Below are positions 56,013-64,000 of a stretch of 64,000 bases of DNA, piece after piece. The notes under the pieces were generated by a model. That model was not told where the DNA came from. It ran no database searches and was given only the letters and a program-made list of their open reading frames with translations. Both the position numbers and the translations under genes were made by a program. The number at the start of each line of letters is the position of its first letter. Position 1 is the first letter of the stretch. Origin of the DNA: Podospora comata. Taxonomy: Eukaryota; Ascomycota; Sordariomycetes; Sordariales; Podosporaceae. The stretch covers positions 124,001 through 188,000 of the forward strand of contig CP071493.1 of the NCBI GenBank assembly GCA_017354895.1, in the 5' to 3' direction.

Positions 56013-57386
56013 ATCTATCATGTGTCCAATTGGTGACAGATGACGAGGTCTCGGGAGAGGCCTTCAGCGTACGTGGATGAAAGTCAGCCGCCAGATGCTG
56101 AGTGGTTTTTAATCTGAAGCCGGGTTAATGCAGTTCACGAAGCTGGGGCCAGGTTGGGGGTACACGCACCACTTGTTCTCCAGTACATGTCGATATCAAC
56201 ACTGTGGGAAGCTGGCACCCCTACTTCGAGCTCCTTGGTCACACCACTGTTGTGAACCATCGCGAAATCAACCGGCGTCACGGACACCGACATATTTGCA
56301 GGCGCCACTTTCTATTTGGCAGCTCCTCATTGAAGCGCTTTATCCGCGTCCGATCTCGATCCTCCATTCACATCTCTTTTGCTTTCTTGTTGGACGATTA
56401 TGAACGATCTTCTGCCGCCCTCTCCGTCTCCATCTCTACGTCGGAATCAAAAGTACTTCGGTAACATGCAGTTTCATCCACACCTACCTTTCCCCTCATT
56501 CCACAGCAGTTGTATCAAGACGGCGCCCCGCATCAATAGATAGTGTTCACCGTTACAAGTTATCCATCTTAGTGGGTGCAGGGTTCAAGGGCTTGTCGGA
56601 GACTGGAGGTGAACGTACCCCTGCCCCGGCTCGCTGCAGTTAAGCACATCTGGGCTAATGCAACAGCCTCAAGAAGTACACTGATAGGAATTGGTCAATC
56701 GTCATTATATGTCTTCTTCGATGCGTTCCACAGACCGTAGCTCTTTTCCTGACTCGCCGACGCCCAATGTCTCACCGCTTCTGGGTTTTCTTAGCCCCTG
56801 CTGCTGCTCGCCCAAAACGGACAGTCTGCAGGGTCGAACCCCTCAACTCTTGGCTACGAAGACATGCGCTGGCAGGCCAAAATGGCAGGAAATCCCCACC
56901 GGGGATAACAATCGAGACCAAATCCGTTTCCCATCCGACACGCACACGTCTGCTAATGCAGACCACCTTGTACCGTACTGTACGATTCTTCACGATCCGA
57001 TCCGATGTGGCGCCATGGAGCGGGAGCACGTAGGGGCCGGATGTCGAAAGGCGGGACGTTTTCCGGGACCGATGCGTGGCCAGGCCACTCCAGTGGCTTT
57101 GCGGGATCAATCCGATGGGCTTTTCGGAGTTATTGGTGGATAGGTCTTGCCTCTACTGCGTCTTTCTTGGTGGTTATCTAGAGCGGTCTTCTGTCAACGG
57201 GTTTTAGCGGTGTCGCTTACTGCTTGTCTTGTTCTTCACTCGTCTACTGTAAACCCCTGAACCCCTGAACAAGACCCACTGTTTCCACAACAGCCCAGAA
57301 CAACATCAACACCAGACAAGACATATTAGAGCGCCTCGCCTCGACTAACGAAAGCTAATTTCGACATCGTTCGTTCCCGTGCCAAG
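56013..57386. other. Gene-free stretch with a weak 5S-like segment
   Basis: No convincing protein gene; a plus-strand frame ending at 57143 lacks coding style. At about 56628-56690 the segment gctgcagttaagcacatctg + ggctaatg followed by aagaagtaca resembles the internal control region of 5S rRNA genes, which are dispersed in many Pezizomycotina, but flanking complementarity is not evident. The last 200 bp form the leader of the gene at 57387. Confidence 0.4.
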
Positions 57387-58415
57387 ATGTATCTCGACAA
57401 ATCCACCAAACAAGGTTTCTCTTCCTCGAGATCATTCCGGCGATCAGGCACCGGATCAGATCTTCAGCCCCTCAACTCGGCTCAGACGGCCGCCCTTATC
57501 GTCTTTGGGGTTCTCATCGGCCTCATAACGACGGGGATAATAATCTGGTGCTGTTGTTGCCGTGGACCAGGCTGGCAGCGCAGATCTAGCTCGAGATCCA
57601 GAGTCAAGATCATCCGCATGTCTGGGCCACGAGGCGAGAAGGGTGAGAAGGGATCACCAGGACCGATGGGAATGCAAGGGCTACCTGGTCTCCCAGCACC
57701 AGCGGTCTTTCTACCTCTTCCCGCCTCGGCAGCGCCAGTGCCGACTCGCCCTCTAGGGCCAAGGGGGATGCTTCCCGGTGCGCTTCCTGGTATCAACACG
57801 GGTGCTGGCGAGACCACCAAGCAGAGCAGCAGAGAGTGCTCCCCGGAACGCCAACACAATCCCCTCCATATACATCCACTACATCCTCATTCTCGTCGAC
57901 AACCGAGCATACCACCAACACAATATTCTCTGCCTCCCCACCTTCAAAAGTTTGCTCAGCCCCTCACCCCAGCGGCACCGTCCGTCTCGCAACTACCATC
58001 ACAACCATTACCGCCATCAAACACTCAAATACGACCATCGCCGCGAATCCAACCCCTCCGCATTCCTCCACCAACCCTTCCTCACCCCCAGCACCGCTAC
58101 TACCAACCCAGGCCCCCCATCGCAAAAATAATCAACGACCACGCAGCAGGCGTCACCAGGCCATTGCCGCTAGCCCTCCCAATAGGTCGCCATGGAATGG
58201 TAAATCTTGCCTTGAAGTACCAAGTCCACAGCGAGAAGGGGGCATCCAGTCGGCCGGTGTCCTCGAGGGGACTGGAGAGCGGGTACCAGAGTGCGTATTG
58301 TGAGAGTAGTGTCGAGTCTGACGACGGGGGGGGGATGGGGTACGATTCGATGGAGAATTTCGGGAGGGTGGTGGAGGAGGATCGGAGGGGGAGATGGGCG
58401 AGAATGGGGGTGTAG
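57387..58415 (+). CDS. Single-pass membrane protein with collagen-like segment
   Basis: Single exon, 342 aa, ATG 57387 (MYLDKSTKQGFSSSRSF). A hydrophobic helix at residues about 34-54 (AALIVFGVLIGLITTGIIIW) is followed by CCCC, a likely palmitoylation site, and a basic RRSSSRSR stop-transfer. Residues 80-103 are eight perfect Gly-X-Y triplets (GPRGEKGEKGSPGPMGMQGL + PGLP). The rest is Pro/His/Gln-rich and disordered, ending with an acidic patch (ESSVESDDGGGMGYDS). By the positive-inside rule the collagen-like part would be cytoplasmic. The function is unknown; no orthologous family is recognised. Confidence 0.7.
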   Translation: MYLDKSTKQGFSSSRSFRRSGTGSDLQPLNSAQTAALIVFGVLIGLITTGIIIWCCCCRGPGWQRRSSSRSRVKIIRMSGPRGEKGEKGSPGPMGMQGLPGLPAPAVFLPLPASAAPVPTRPLGPRGMLPGALPGINTGAGETTKQSSRECSPERQHNPLHIHPLHPHSRRQPSIPPTQYSLPPHLQKFAQPLTPAAPSVSQLPSQPLPPSNTQIRPSPRIQPLRIPPPTLPHPQHRYYQPRPPIAKIINDHAAGVTRPLPLALPIGRHGMVNLALKYQVHSEKGASSRPVSSRGLESGYQSAYCESSVESDDGGGMGYDSMENFGRVVEEDRRGRWARMGV

Positions 58416-59034
58416 GTGTCTGCATACGGAGTGGGTTGGCAGGCGTTTGGGTTGGGTTTATTTTGTTTTGGAGGAACATGACTGCATATCGGCGTTCGGA
58501 TCTGGTTTTGGGGTTGGGAATGGGAAGGGTACGGGATTTGGGACATGGCATTACAGATTGACAGCATTTTCTTTTATTTGAGCATTATTCGAGATGGGCA
58601 TTGCGGGCGTATATCCCGTTTAGCTGTATAAAGAGACGAAAGCGTCTCTTTGTGATCTATGTAGCTGGGTAGCTGGCTATAAAATACAACAAAACTTTGA
58701 GCAACCGCCGCTGACCTTGTCATCTTCTTTCCTCGCCCTGTTCATGCCGTGGTTATGAAGAAACAGCAACCATGGGAATCGAATCATGGCTTGTCTTTCC
58801 AAATGGGGTAGAGTCTTCAGGTCCGTCGTCTGTTGCTACGGTAATGTTGGAAGAGGCCGGGTCTGCGGAGGTGGCTCCATGAACCTCCTGAGATGAATGT
58901 GGATTTGGAGGTGAGCCAAGCTGGCAAGGAAAATGACGAAAATGTCCTGAAACCATGGAGAACAGACCCGAATTTGGGACAAAGACAGGAATAATTGGTT
59001 GAGTCTCAGAATGTGGCTGGTCACTAAAGCTGCT
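58416..59034. other. Convergent intergenic region
   Basis: 3' regions of the membrane protein gene and the NmrA-type gene. No coding feature is seen. Confidence 0.5.
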
Positions 59035-60165
59035 TTATATGCGACCCTTCTGAGCACTTCGCAAACTGCCATCCTCGTGAATCTTGAGAATAGGCCTTGG
59101 GTTGGAAACAGCCTCCCATAGCGATCCCCGTCCGTCTGCCTTTGCCTTCTCATCCTCCCTTCTGAAGAACTCCTCCACGCTCTTGATCCTGTTTGGGTGG
59201 ATCTCGTCCAGCAGGGCGTAATCCCTCTTCACCACACCCTGATTCGATCCAGACCCCTGCCACAATCTCCAAAACCCTGTGAAGTTGTCCTTGAGGCTCA
59301 TAAGTGCCGGGCTCGTACTATCCACCGTATATCCAGTGGGTAGCGAGGCGGTCATACCCCAATGCCCAGTTGAAAAATACATCTCGAGATCAACATCAAC
59401 ATGCTTGGCCTTACGTCCAGTAACCTTCTCAAAAGCGCTGGCCACCTCCGAGTAGTGGATGTGATCAACCGCCACCGCCAGGTTCATCCCATCCGCCCTC
59501 TCAGGGTTGTCAAACAGCCACCTGACATAATACGCGCAGTCATCCAACGAAACGTGCGGCACCCCTCCCTTCTCCCCCAACGGCACCCTCCAAGTCACCA
59601 CCTGTTCCCCCGAAGCCTCATCAACTTCCACCCTTGGCGCCATAGGTGTAAACGGAGCAAGCGCCATCTCGATATACGGCCCAGTCGTAAACAGCGCAGC
59701 CTTCATCCTCTTCTTGTCGGAAGCATTCTGACTCAGAATCCACTCCCCCATCCGTCCCTTCCCATCATAGTGACCGCACCGAAACTTCGCGTCATACCCA
59801 CCAAGCTTGTACCCATAGTCAAGATTACCATGAACATAAAACTTGACTCCGCACTCAATGGCGAGTTCATAGCAGCGGTAGGTCCAAAAGGTTTCCATTG
59901 CCTCGCCGGTGGCAAACCCGTCGATGTTGATGAAGGCGCCCCAGCAGCCTTGGAAGCCGGCGCGGAGGTCAGCTTCGGAGGTGAAGGTGCCGGGGATGAG
60001 ACTGACGTCGGGGCCGAGGGTGAGGAGGTGTTTCGCGCGTCTGGAGTTGGGGTCGCGGGTGAGGACTCGGACGGCGTAGGCTCCGTCTCGGACGAGGCCT
60101 GTGATCACCGGGATGCCTTGGGCGCCGGTGCCGCCGATGATGAAGATGGTTGGTTTGGTGGACAT
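59035..60165 (-). CDS. NmrA-like NAD(P)-binding Rossmann protein
   Basis: Single exon, 376 aa, ATG 60165 (MSTKPTIFIIGGTGAQGIPV). The N-terminal GGTGAQG (residues 11-17) is the dinucleotide-binding motif of the NmrA/atypical SDR family. VRVLTRDPNSRRAKHL follows, with the Arg that usually selects NADP. CWGAFINIDGFATGEAMETF, FYVHGNLDYGY and a C-terminal substrate-domain region (EVASAFEKVTGRKAKHVDVD) fit NmrA members. The usual catalytic Tyr-x3-Lys is not evident, as in redox-sensing family members. It may be a sensor of the NADP(H) state or an isoflavone-reductase-like enzyme; the sequence does not decide. Confidence 0.88.
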   Translation of the reverse strand: MSTKPTIFIIGGTGAQGIPVITGLVRDGAYAVRVLTRDPNSRRAKHLLTLGPDVSLIPGTFTSEADLRAGFQGCWGAFINIDGFATGEAMETFWTYRCYELAIECGVKFYVHGNLDYGYKLGGYDAKFRCGHYDGKGRMGEWILSQNASDKKRMKAALFTTGPYIEMALAPFTPMAPRVEVDEASGEQVVTWRVPLGEKGGVPHVSLDDCAYYVRWLFDNPERADGMNLAVAVDHIHYSEVASAFEKVTGRKAKHVDVDLEMYFSTGHWGMTASLPTGYTVDSTSPALMSLKDNFTGFWRLWQGSGSNQGVVKRDYALLDEIHPNRIKSVEEFFRREDEKAKADGRGSLWEAVSNPRPILKIHEDGSLRSAQKGRI

Positions 60166-60680
60166 GATGTGCGATGAGAAGGATTTGGTGAGAGAGGGTT
60201 TGGATTGTTCGGGTGAGAGGATGATGAGGTGTTACACAGCGGTAACTCTTGCTCTTTAATACCACTTCTTGAGCCTCTCTTCACATGTCAACTGAGGGCC
60301 AGGCTAACACTGATCAGTCATCGTGAAGACCCGAAGCTAGGATGGAATGATGAAGCCATAGATTATCACTAATCTGCGTAGTCATCGGCCCCATACAAGT
60401 CAAGTGCAGATAATGTCTCCATTGCCAAGTCTCGCTAACACATACGATCAGTAATCCTCGTTGCTCTTCTGCCCTGCTCTTCATTATAGATTATGCCAAC
60501 GGGTACATTGCACCCAGAGTCCTGTCTCTGTGTTTGCTTTGGATCACCGCTGACAAAAGCCCTTCATCGAGTGGGAAACGACGCCGAAGACGGCCCTCAT
60601 CGTGTCTTGTTCCCCCCTGAGGGGACCCACTTTACCCCGGAGTCCGGAGCCCCTAGGTGTTCGTCGCGAGGGTGGATGTC
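60166..60680. other. Gene-free stretch
   Basis: Promoter of the NmrA-like gene and 3' side of the Zn2Cys6 factor. Nothing further is seen. Confidence 0.5.
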
Positions 60681-62333
60681 TCATCCCCCTTCAAAAGGCT
60701 GTTCTTTGAGTCTCCTGGCAATGTCATTGGCAAGCAAAACTGCAATCCGAACACCAGTCAACACCCCAATGCTTCTCAGCTTCTCGACAGCAAACTTCCG
60801 TGTGTCGAGCGGGGCAAGCGACTGGATGGCGATGATGTGTAATGGTTGAACAAGAGAAAGAGCAACTAGGACACCGTCAGTCAGTCGAACGGAGTCTGTA
60901 ACAAACTGTCGGTAAGTACTCACACCCGTCCTCCCCAAAGCTCGAAGCCGAGATGCACACGTCCGCCATCAGCTCATGGATCCATCTGAGCGTCGTGGCC
61001 TTCCTCCCAACTGTGCACACTTTGTTTTGCACCACAATCCTTCCAACCAGGATGCACAGCGTCCTCCAATTGTTCCACACCTTTGCCATTGACAGACTTC
61101 CGTATTGGTGGCGCTTCCCGTTGAAGCCGGTGCTGTCGTCAGAGGTGCAGTACTCCCACGACAAAGGAAGCCCCTCCCTCCATGTTTTGAGATCTGCATC
61201 GATATCCAACGCGCTCTGAAGAATAGTCTCTTGACTTAAAGTTCCGTGCTTGACGGCTGCTCGGAGGTTGACGACCCGGAAGGAAATCTCGCATATCGAA
61301 GCTGGATTCCGCGTCTCCCGCTGGTGCAGCTGCTCCCTGATGCCGCTCGATTGGAAGTTGTACGTTGCTGTTACGAGGGCAGGCGGGACAGCGACCCGCT
61401 GCTTCATGCATGCGAGGAGCTATGTGAGTGTAAGAAGATGCATGGAACTTGGAAGAAAAAGGGAAAAGAAAAGAAAAGGTGGGGACTCGTACTATTTGAG
61501 GCCGGATCTGCACGTAGAGTTGCCCTCCGCGCTCCCGTGTAAATTGCTCTTGACCTCGCAGATCCAACAAGGCTGTGGCACCCTGGATGTGGGTTGTCCA
61601 ACTGTGATATCGATCCCACGTGTCAAAGTTGATCATCTCGTAGAGTCCGAGCAGGATGACGGCCATGAGGGTGGCGTCGTCAGCCGCTTGGGATGGGTTA
61701 CTCAGAGCCTCCTTGACGGCGGTAAGGGCATGTCGATACTGCTGCCGGGATTGGACCGAGAGTTGAGGCGAAGGATTGATGTTGGAGAGACCTGCCAGAC
61801 CTGCCGCCTCGACGGCTGCTCGAAGAGGTGCAAAACGACCATCATGATGACGGTAAGCTGTGGCTAGCCAATCTTGATAGCCCGAGCTTGTGGAAAACGG
61901 GTCTTGGTGAAACACGTATTTGGCGAAAAAGAAGTTTGCACCAACCTCGTCGGCGGGACTGGTGAGTGAAGCCGGCAGAGGGTTGGCAGCCGACGGAGAT
62001 AAGACAGGACCGGTCTGCTTTCTCTCCCCCTTGCGGGATATCCGAATAATCCGACTGGACTCGTCTCGAAAGATCACCTCATTCAGGTCTCGGTAGCCGG
62101 GACACGGAAGACCGGACTTGTGACATCTCGTACACTCCGGTTTGCGCTGATCACACTACAATCACCATGTGTTAGCTTCTCCTGCATATACGCAACGTGG
62201 GACGACAGCACAACAGAAATGCAGCATGGGAGGGTTGAACTGATGACAAATGACATAGGTATCGAATATGTACCTTGATCTTTCGCTGCCGGCAGCGCTG
62301 GCAGCCTTTGCTCACAACACCGTAATAAACCAT
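60681..62333 (-). CDS. Zn2Cys6 transcription factor with fungal regulatory domain
   Basis: Four exons: 62333-62274, 62155-61493, 61419-60924 and 60865-60681; introns 118, 73 and 58 nt, phases agree, 467 aa. The zinc cluster spans the first intron: Cys11, Cys14, Cys21, Cys28, Cys31 and Cys38 (GCQRCRQRKIK / CDQRKPECTRCHKSGLPC), the canonical CX2CX6CX6CX2CX6C. The rest matches the Fungal_trans_2-type regulatory region (LGLYEMINFDTWDRYHSWTT, HIQGATALLDLRG). The protein would bind CGG-type sites in the nucleus. Targets are unknown; the neighbouring NmrA and methyltransferase genes are possible but there is no direct evidence. Confidence 0.92.
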
Positions 62334-62863
62334 GGTTGATAGCTGAAGTCTCTGGGCGAGTGAGAGAGAACTAGAAACAAAAAAAGAAGACCCAGGGTCC
62401 ATGGGGAAAGTTTTTGTTGTTCCTTGCTTGCGTCAACATCGAGCGCAGCCACAGCCTCTTAACCCCTATCTCACCTGCCTGTGGATCCTTACCGTCCCCC
62501 CCTGCAGTCATACTTACACCGCAGTCTTACCACCAAAGCGGACTAGCGCGGCCTTGTTTTTTCACTCATTTCATTGGCTGTTTCGCTTCATCAATCTTTG
62601 GATATGAAACTTCATAGGGTTGTGGGTCTGGCGATCTTCAACCACCAACCGCGTACACATTCCATGGAGCCGGAGGTGGAAGCTATCTCGATATTGAAAC
62701 CAGGTAAATATAAGGACAATAAGATGTTGCCTCTAGGAGTGTTGAGATGTGGGCAGAAAGCCATAGACACAGCTGTTCGCTCGTCGTGCCTATTACCAAT
62801 TGAGTCCTTTAGGCAATTCCGCCTTTTGCAACAGCCCCTTTCCATCATAACAACCAAGCCACC
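62334..62863. other. Divergent promoter region
   Basis: 530 bp between the start codons of the Zn2Cys6 factor (minus) and the methyltransferase (plus). It presumably contains both promoters. No palindromic CGG-type pair stands out to the eye. Confidence 0.5.
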
Positions 62864-63793
62864 ATGCCTCACCAGGAAGCTGAACAGACCTTCCGGTCCT
62901 ACGGCAAGGAAGACAGCGAACACTACACCAAACACCGGCCAAACTACCACCCTTCCCTCTACAAAGCCATCCTCAACCACCACACCTACACCGGCGGCAA
63001 GCTCGACACCCTCCTCGACGTAGGCTGCGGCCCCGGCTCCCACGCCGTCCGTACACTCGCCACCCATTTTGCTCATGCCATCGGCATCGACCCCGGCGAA
63101 GGCATGATCACAGCCGCCAAAAACCTCCTCACCACCGACCCCATCTTCACCAAAACATCCGAGTCGATCGACTTCCAGGTCGGCTCTGCCGAGCAACTTG
63201 AGAAAATCACCCCCAAAAACAGCGTCGACCTCATCACCGCCTCCCACGCCGCCCACTGGTTCGACATGCCCCTGTTTTGGAAGTCGGCCGCCAACGTCCT
63301 CAAGCCAGGCGGCAGCGTGGCCATCTGGGCAAGCGGTGAGATCCGCATCAACCCCAACATCCCCGCCGGCCGGGCCATCCAGCAGACCATCGACCTCTTC
63401 TGGGACCGCCACTTCAAGGACTTTGTCGTCCCCGGCAACGAGATGATCAAGCACAGCTACGCTGACCTTCTCCTCCCCTGGACCCTCCCCGAGCCGATCG
63501 ACGACTTTGAGAAGGACACGTTTTACCGGAGGGAGTGGAGTCCCAGCGAGAGCTTCTTTGATGTGGAGAACTCCGAGGTGAGTCTGAACAAGTGGGAGAA
63601 GATTATGAGCACCGGTACGCCGGTGACGCGCTGGCGGGAGGTTCATCCCGATGATGCCGGGACGGAGAGGGACCCGTTGAGGAAGTGCAGGAGGGAGATT
63701 GAGAGGCTGCTGCATGAGGCCGGTGTTGAGAAGGGGAAGGAGACGGTCAAGGGGTACACCAAGGGGGTTTTGTTGATGGTGAAGAGAAAGTAG
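62864..63793 (+). CDS. SAM-dependent methyltransferase
   Basis: Single exon, 309 aa, ATG 62864 in a good context (accaccatgcc). Class I methyltransferase motifs: LLDVGCGPG (residues 50-58, SAM-binding motif I), a motif II acidic residue in AIGIDPGEGMI, and VDLITASHAAHWFDMPLFWK with VLKPGGSVAIW (motif III). The order and length fit the Methyltransf_11 group that includes yeast Tmt1-like trans-aconitate methyltransferases and many uncharacterised fungal enzymes. The substrate is unknown. It is cytosolic, with no signal peptide. It is transcribed divergently from the Zn2Cys6 regulator. Confidence 0.92.
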   Translation: MPHQEAEQTFRSYGKEDSEHYTKHRPNYHPSLYKAILNHHTYTGGKLDTLLDVGCGPGSHAVRTLATHFAHAIGIDPGEGMITAAKNLLTTDPIFTKTSESIDFQVGSAEQLEKITPKNSVDLITASHAAHWFDMPLFWKSAANVLKPGGSVAIWASGEIRINPNIPAGRAIQQTIDLFWDRHFKDFVVPGNEMIKHSYADLLLPWTLPEPIDDFEKDTFYRREWSPSESFFDVENSEVSLNKWEKIMSTGTPVTRWREVHPDDAGTERDPLRKCRREIERLLHEAGVEKGKETVKGYTKGVLLMVKRK

Positions 63794-64000
63794 GTTACGA
63801 GGCGCTTCATGTTCTTGATATCAACTATCATGGCTTGACTAGATTAGACTTGCGTAGTACGGACTGTTAGAGACAAAGACTGGTTAGACACTCACAGAAT
63901 GATGGAAGCTCGATACGAATACGCTGTGCAAGACTGACAAAAGAAAGAGATTATGTGTGGTGTGGGTAAGTACAGATAACAAGAAAGAAACAGCTTTGTC
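63794..64000. other. 3' region to the window edge
   Basis: Downstream of the methyltransferase. No feature is seen before the window ends. Confidence 0.5.

Noticed and set aside
56691-57143. 150-codon plus-strand frame
   Set aside because: It begins without ATG; the internal ATG gives a protein of random character overlapping the leader of the next gene.
59401-60177. 258-codon plus-strand ORF opposite the NmrA gene
   Set aside because: Shadow frame; the minus frame is a clean NmrA protein.
62612-63715. 367-codon minus-strand ORF opposite the methyltransferase
   Set aside because: Antisense shadow. Val/Gly/Glu-biased translation with no motif, while the plus frame has clear SAM motifs.
59035-63793. 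NmrA + Zn2Cys6 + methyltransferase as a secondary-metabolite cluster
   Set aside because: No backbone enzyme (PKS, NRPS, terpene synthase) is present in the window; proximity alone is weak evidence.
1-64000. tRNA genes and CRISPR arrays
   Set aside because: I scanned for A/B-box pairs with cloverleaf pairing and for regular spaced repeats and saw none. CRISPR is not expected in a fungal nucleus. tRNAscan-SE would be decisive.

Overview
The window reads as nuclear DNA of a filamentous ascomycete, most likely a sordariomycete. Genes carry short GT-AG introns of about 45-105 nt with CTRAC-like branch sites. The families present are typical of Pezizomycotina: CFEM, GH75 chitosanase, AA9 LPMO with CBM1, GMC oxidoreductase, Zn2Cys6 factor, NmrA, NACHT/WD40 and ankyrin NLR relatives, and a Bas2/Bas3-like secreted protein. 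No species can be named from the sequence alone. All gene models are hand-spliced, and each junction was checked for reading phase.

Layout. 0-6.4 kb: a truncated proline-rich nuclear-type protein and three or four lineage-specific hypothetical genes. 7.2-9.4 kb: two secreted, probably surface-anchored proteins (CFEM, GH75). 10-15 kb: a GNAT acetyltransferase, then a giant ankyrin protein that looks like an NLR lacking its NACHT. 15.8-17.4 kb: a small three-exon gene and an AA9-CBM1 LPMO. 17.8-24.2 kb: two adjacent same-strand decayed genes for large secreted proteins, a subtilase and a GH55 glucanase-like protein. 24.9-27 kb: an intact secreted GMC oxidoreductase with an altered active site. 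27.6-39.8 kb: mostly uncharacterised genes, including a protein with four copies of an unusual motif and a two-domain Bas-like effector candidate. 40.4-42.1 kb: an SRPK-type kinase. 42.1-44.3 kb: an AT-rich stretch without a convincing gene. 44.3-48.5 kb: a hypothetical gene and a DUF1399/GRDP-type protein. 49.4-54.3 kb: a decayed NACHT-WD40 NLR next to an AT-rich island with a possible solo LTR. 54.3-56.0 kb: a frame-broken fructosamine-kinase-like gene and an aldo-keto reductase remnant. 57.4-63.8 kb: a membrane protein with a collagen-like segment, an NmrA protein, a Zn2Cys6 factor and a SAM methyltransferase.

Theme. Housekeeping-like genes (SRPK, GRDP, GMC, Zn2Cys6, methyltransferase) splice into clean frames. 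Several accessory genes (subtilase, GH55, NLR, aldo-keto reductase) carry stops, frameshifts or large deletions. The window therefore captures turnover of the secreted and immune-like gene sets. No obvious operon-like system or biosynthetic cluster was found. The most original observations are the four-copy W-(M/L)-D-[DE]-x5-P-V-[ST]-P motif protein, the NACHT-less ankyrin giant, the altered GMC and AA9 active sites, and an intron that ends exactly on an in-frame stop.
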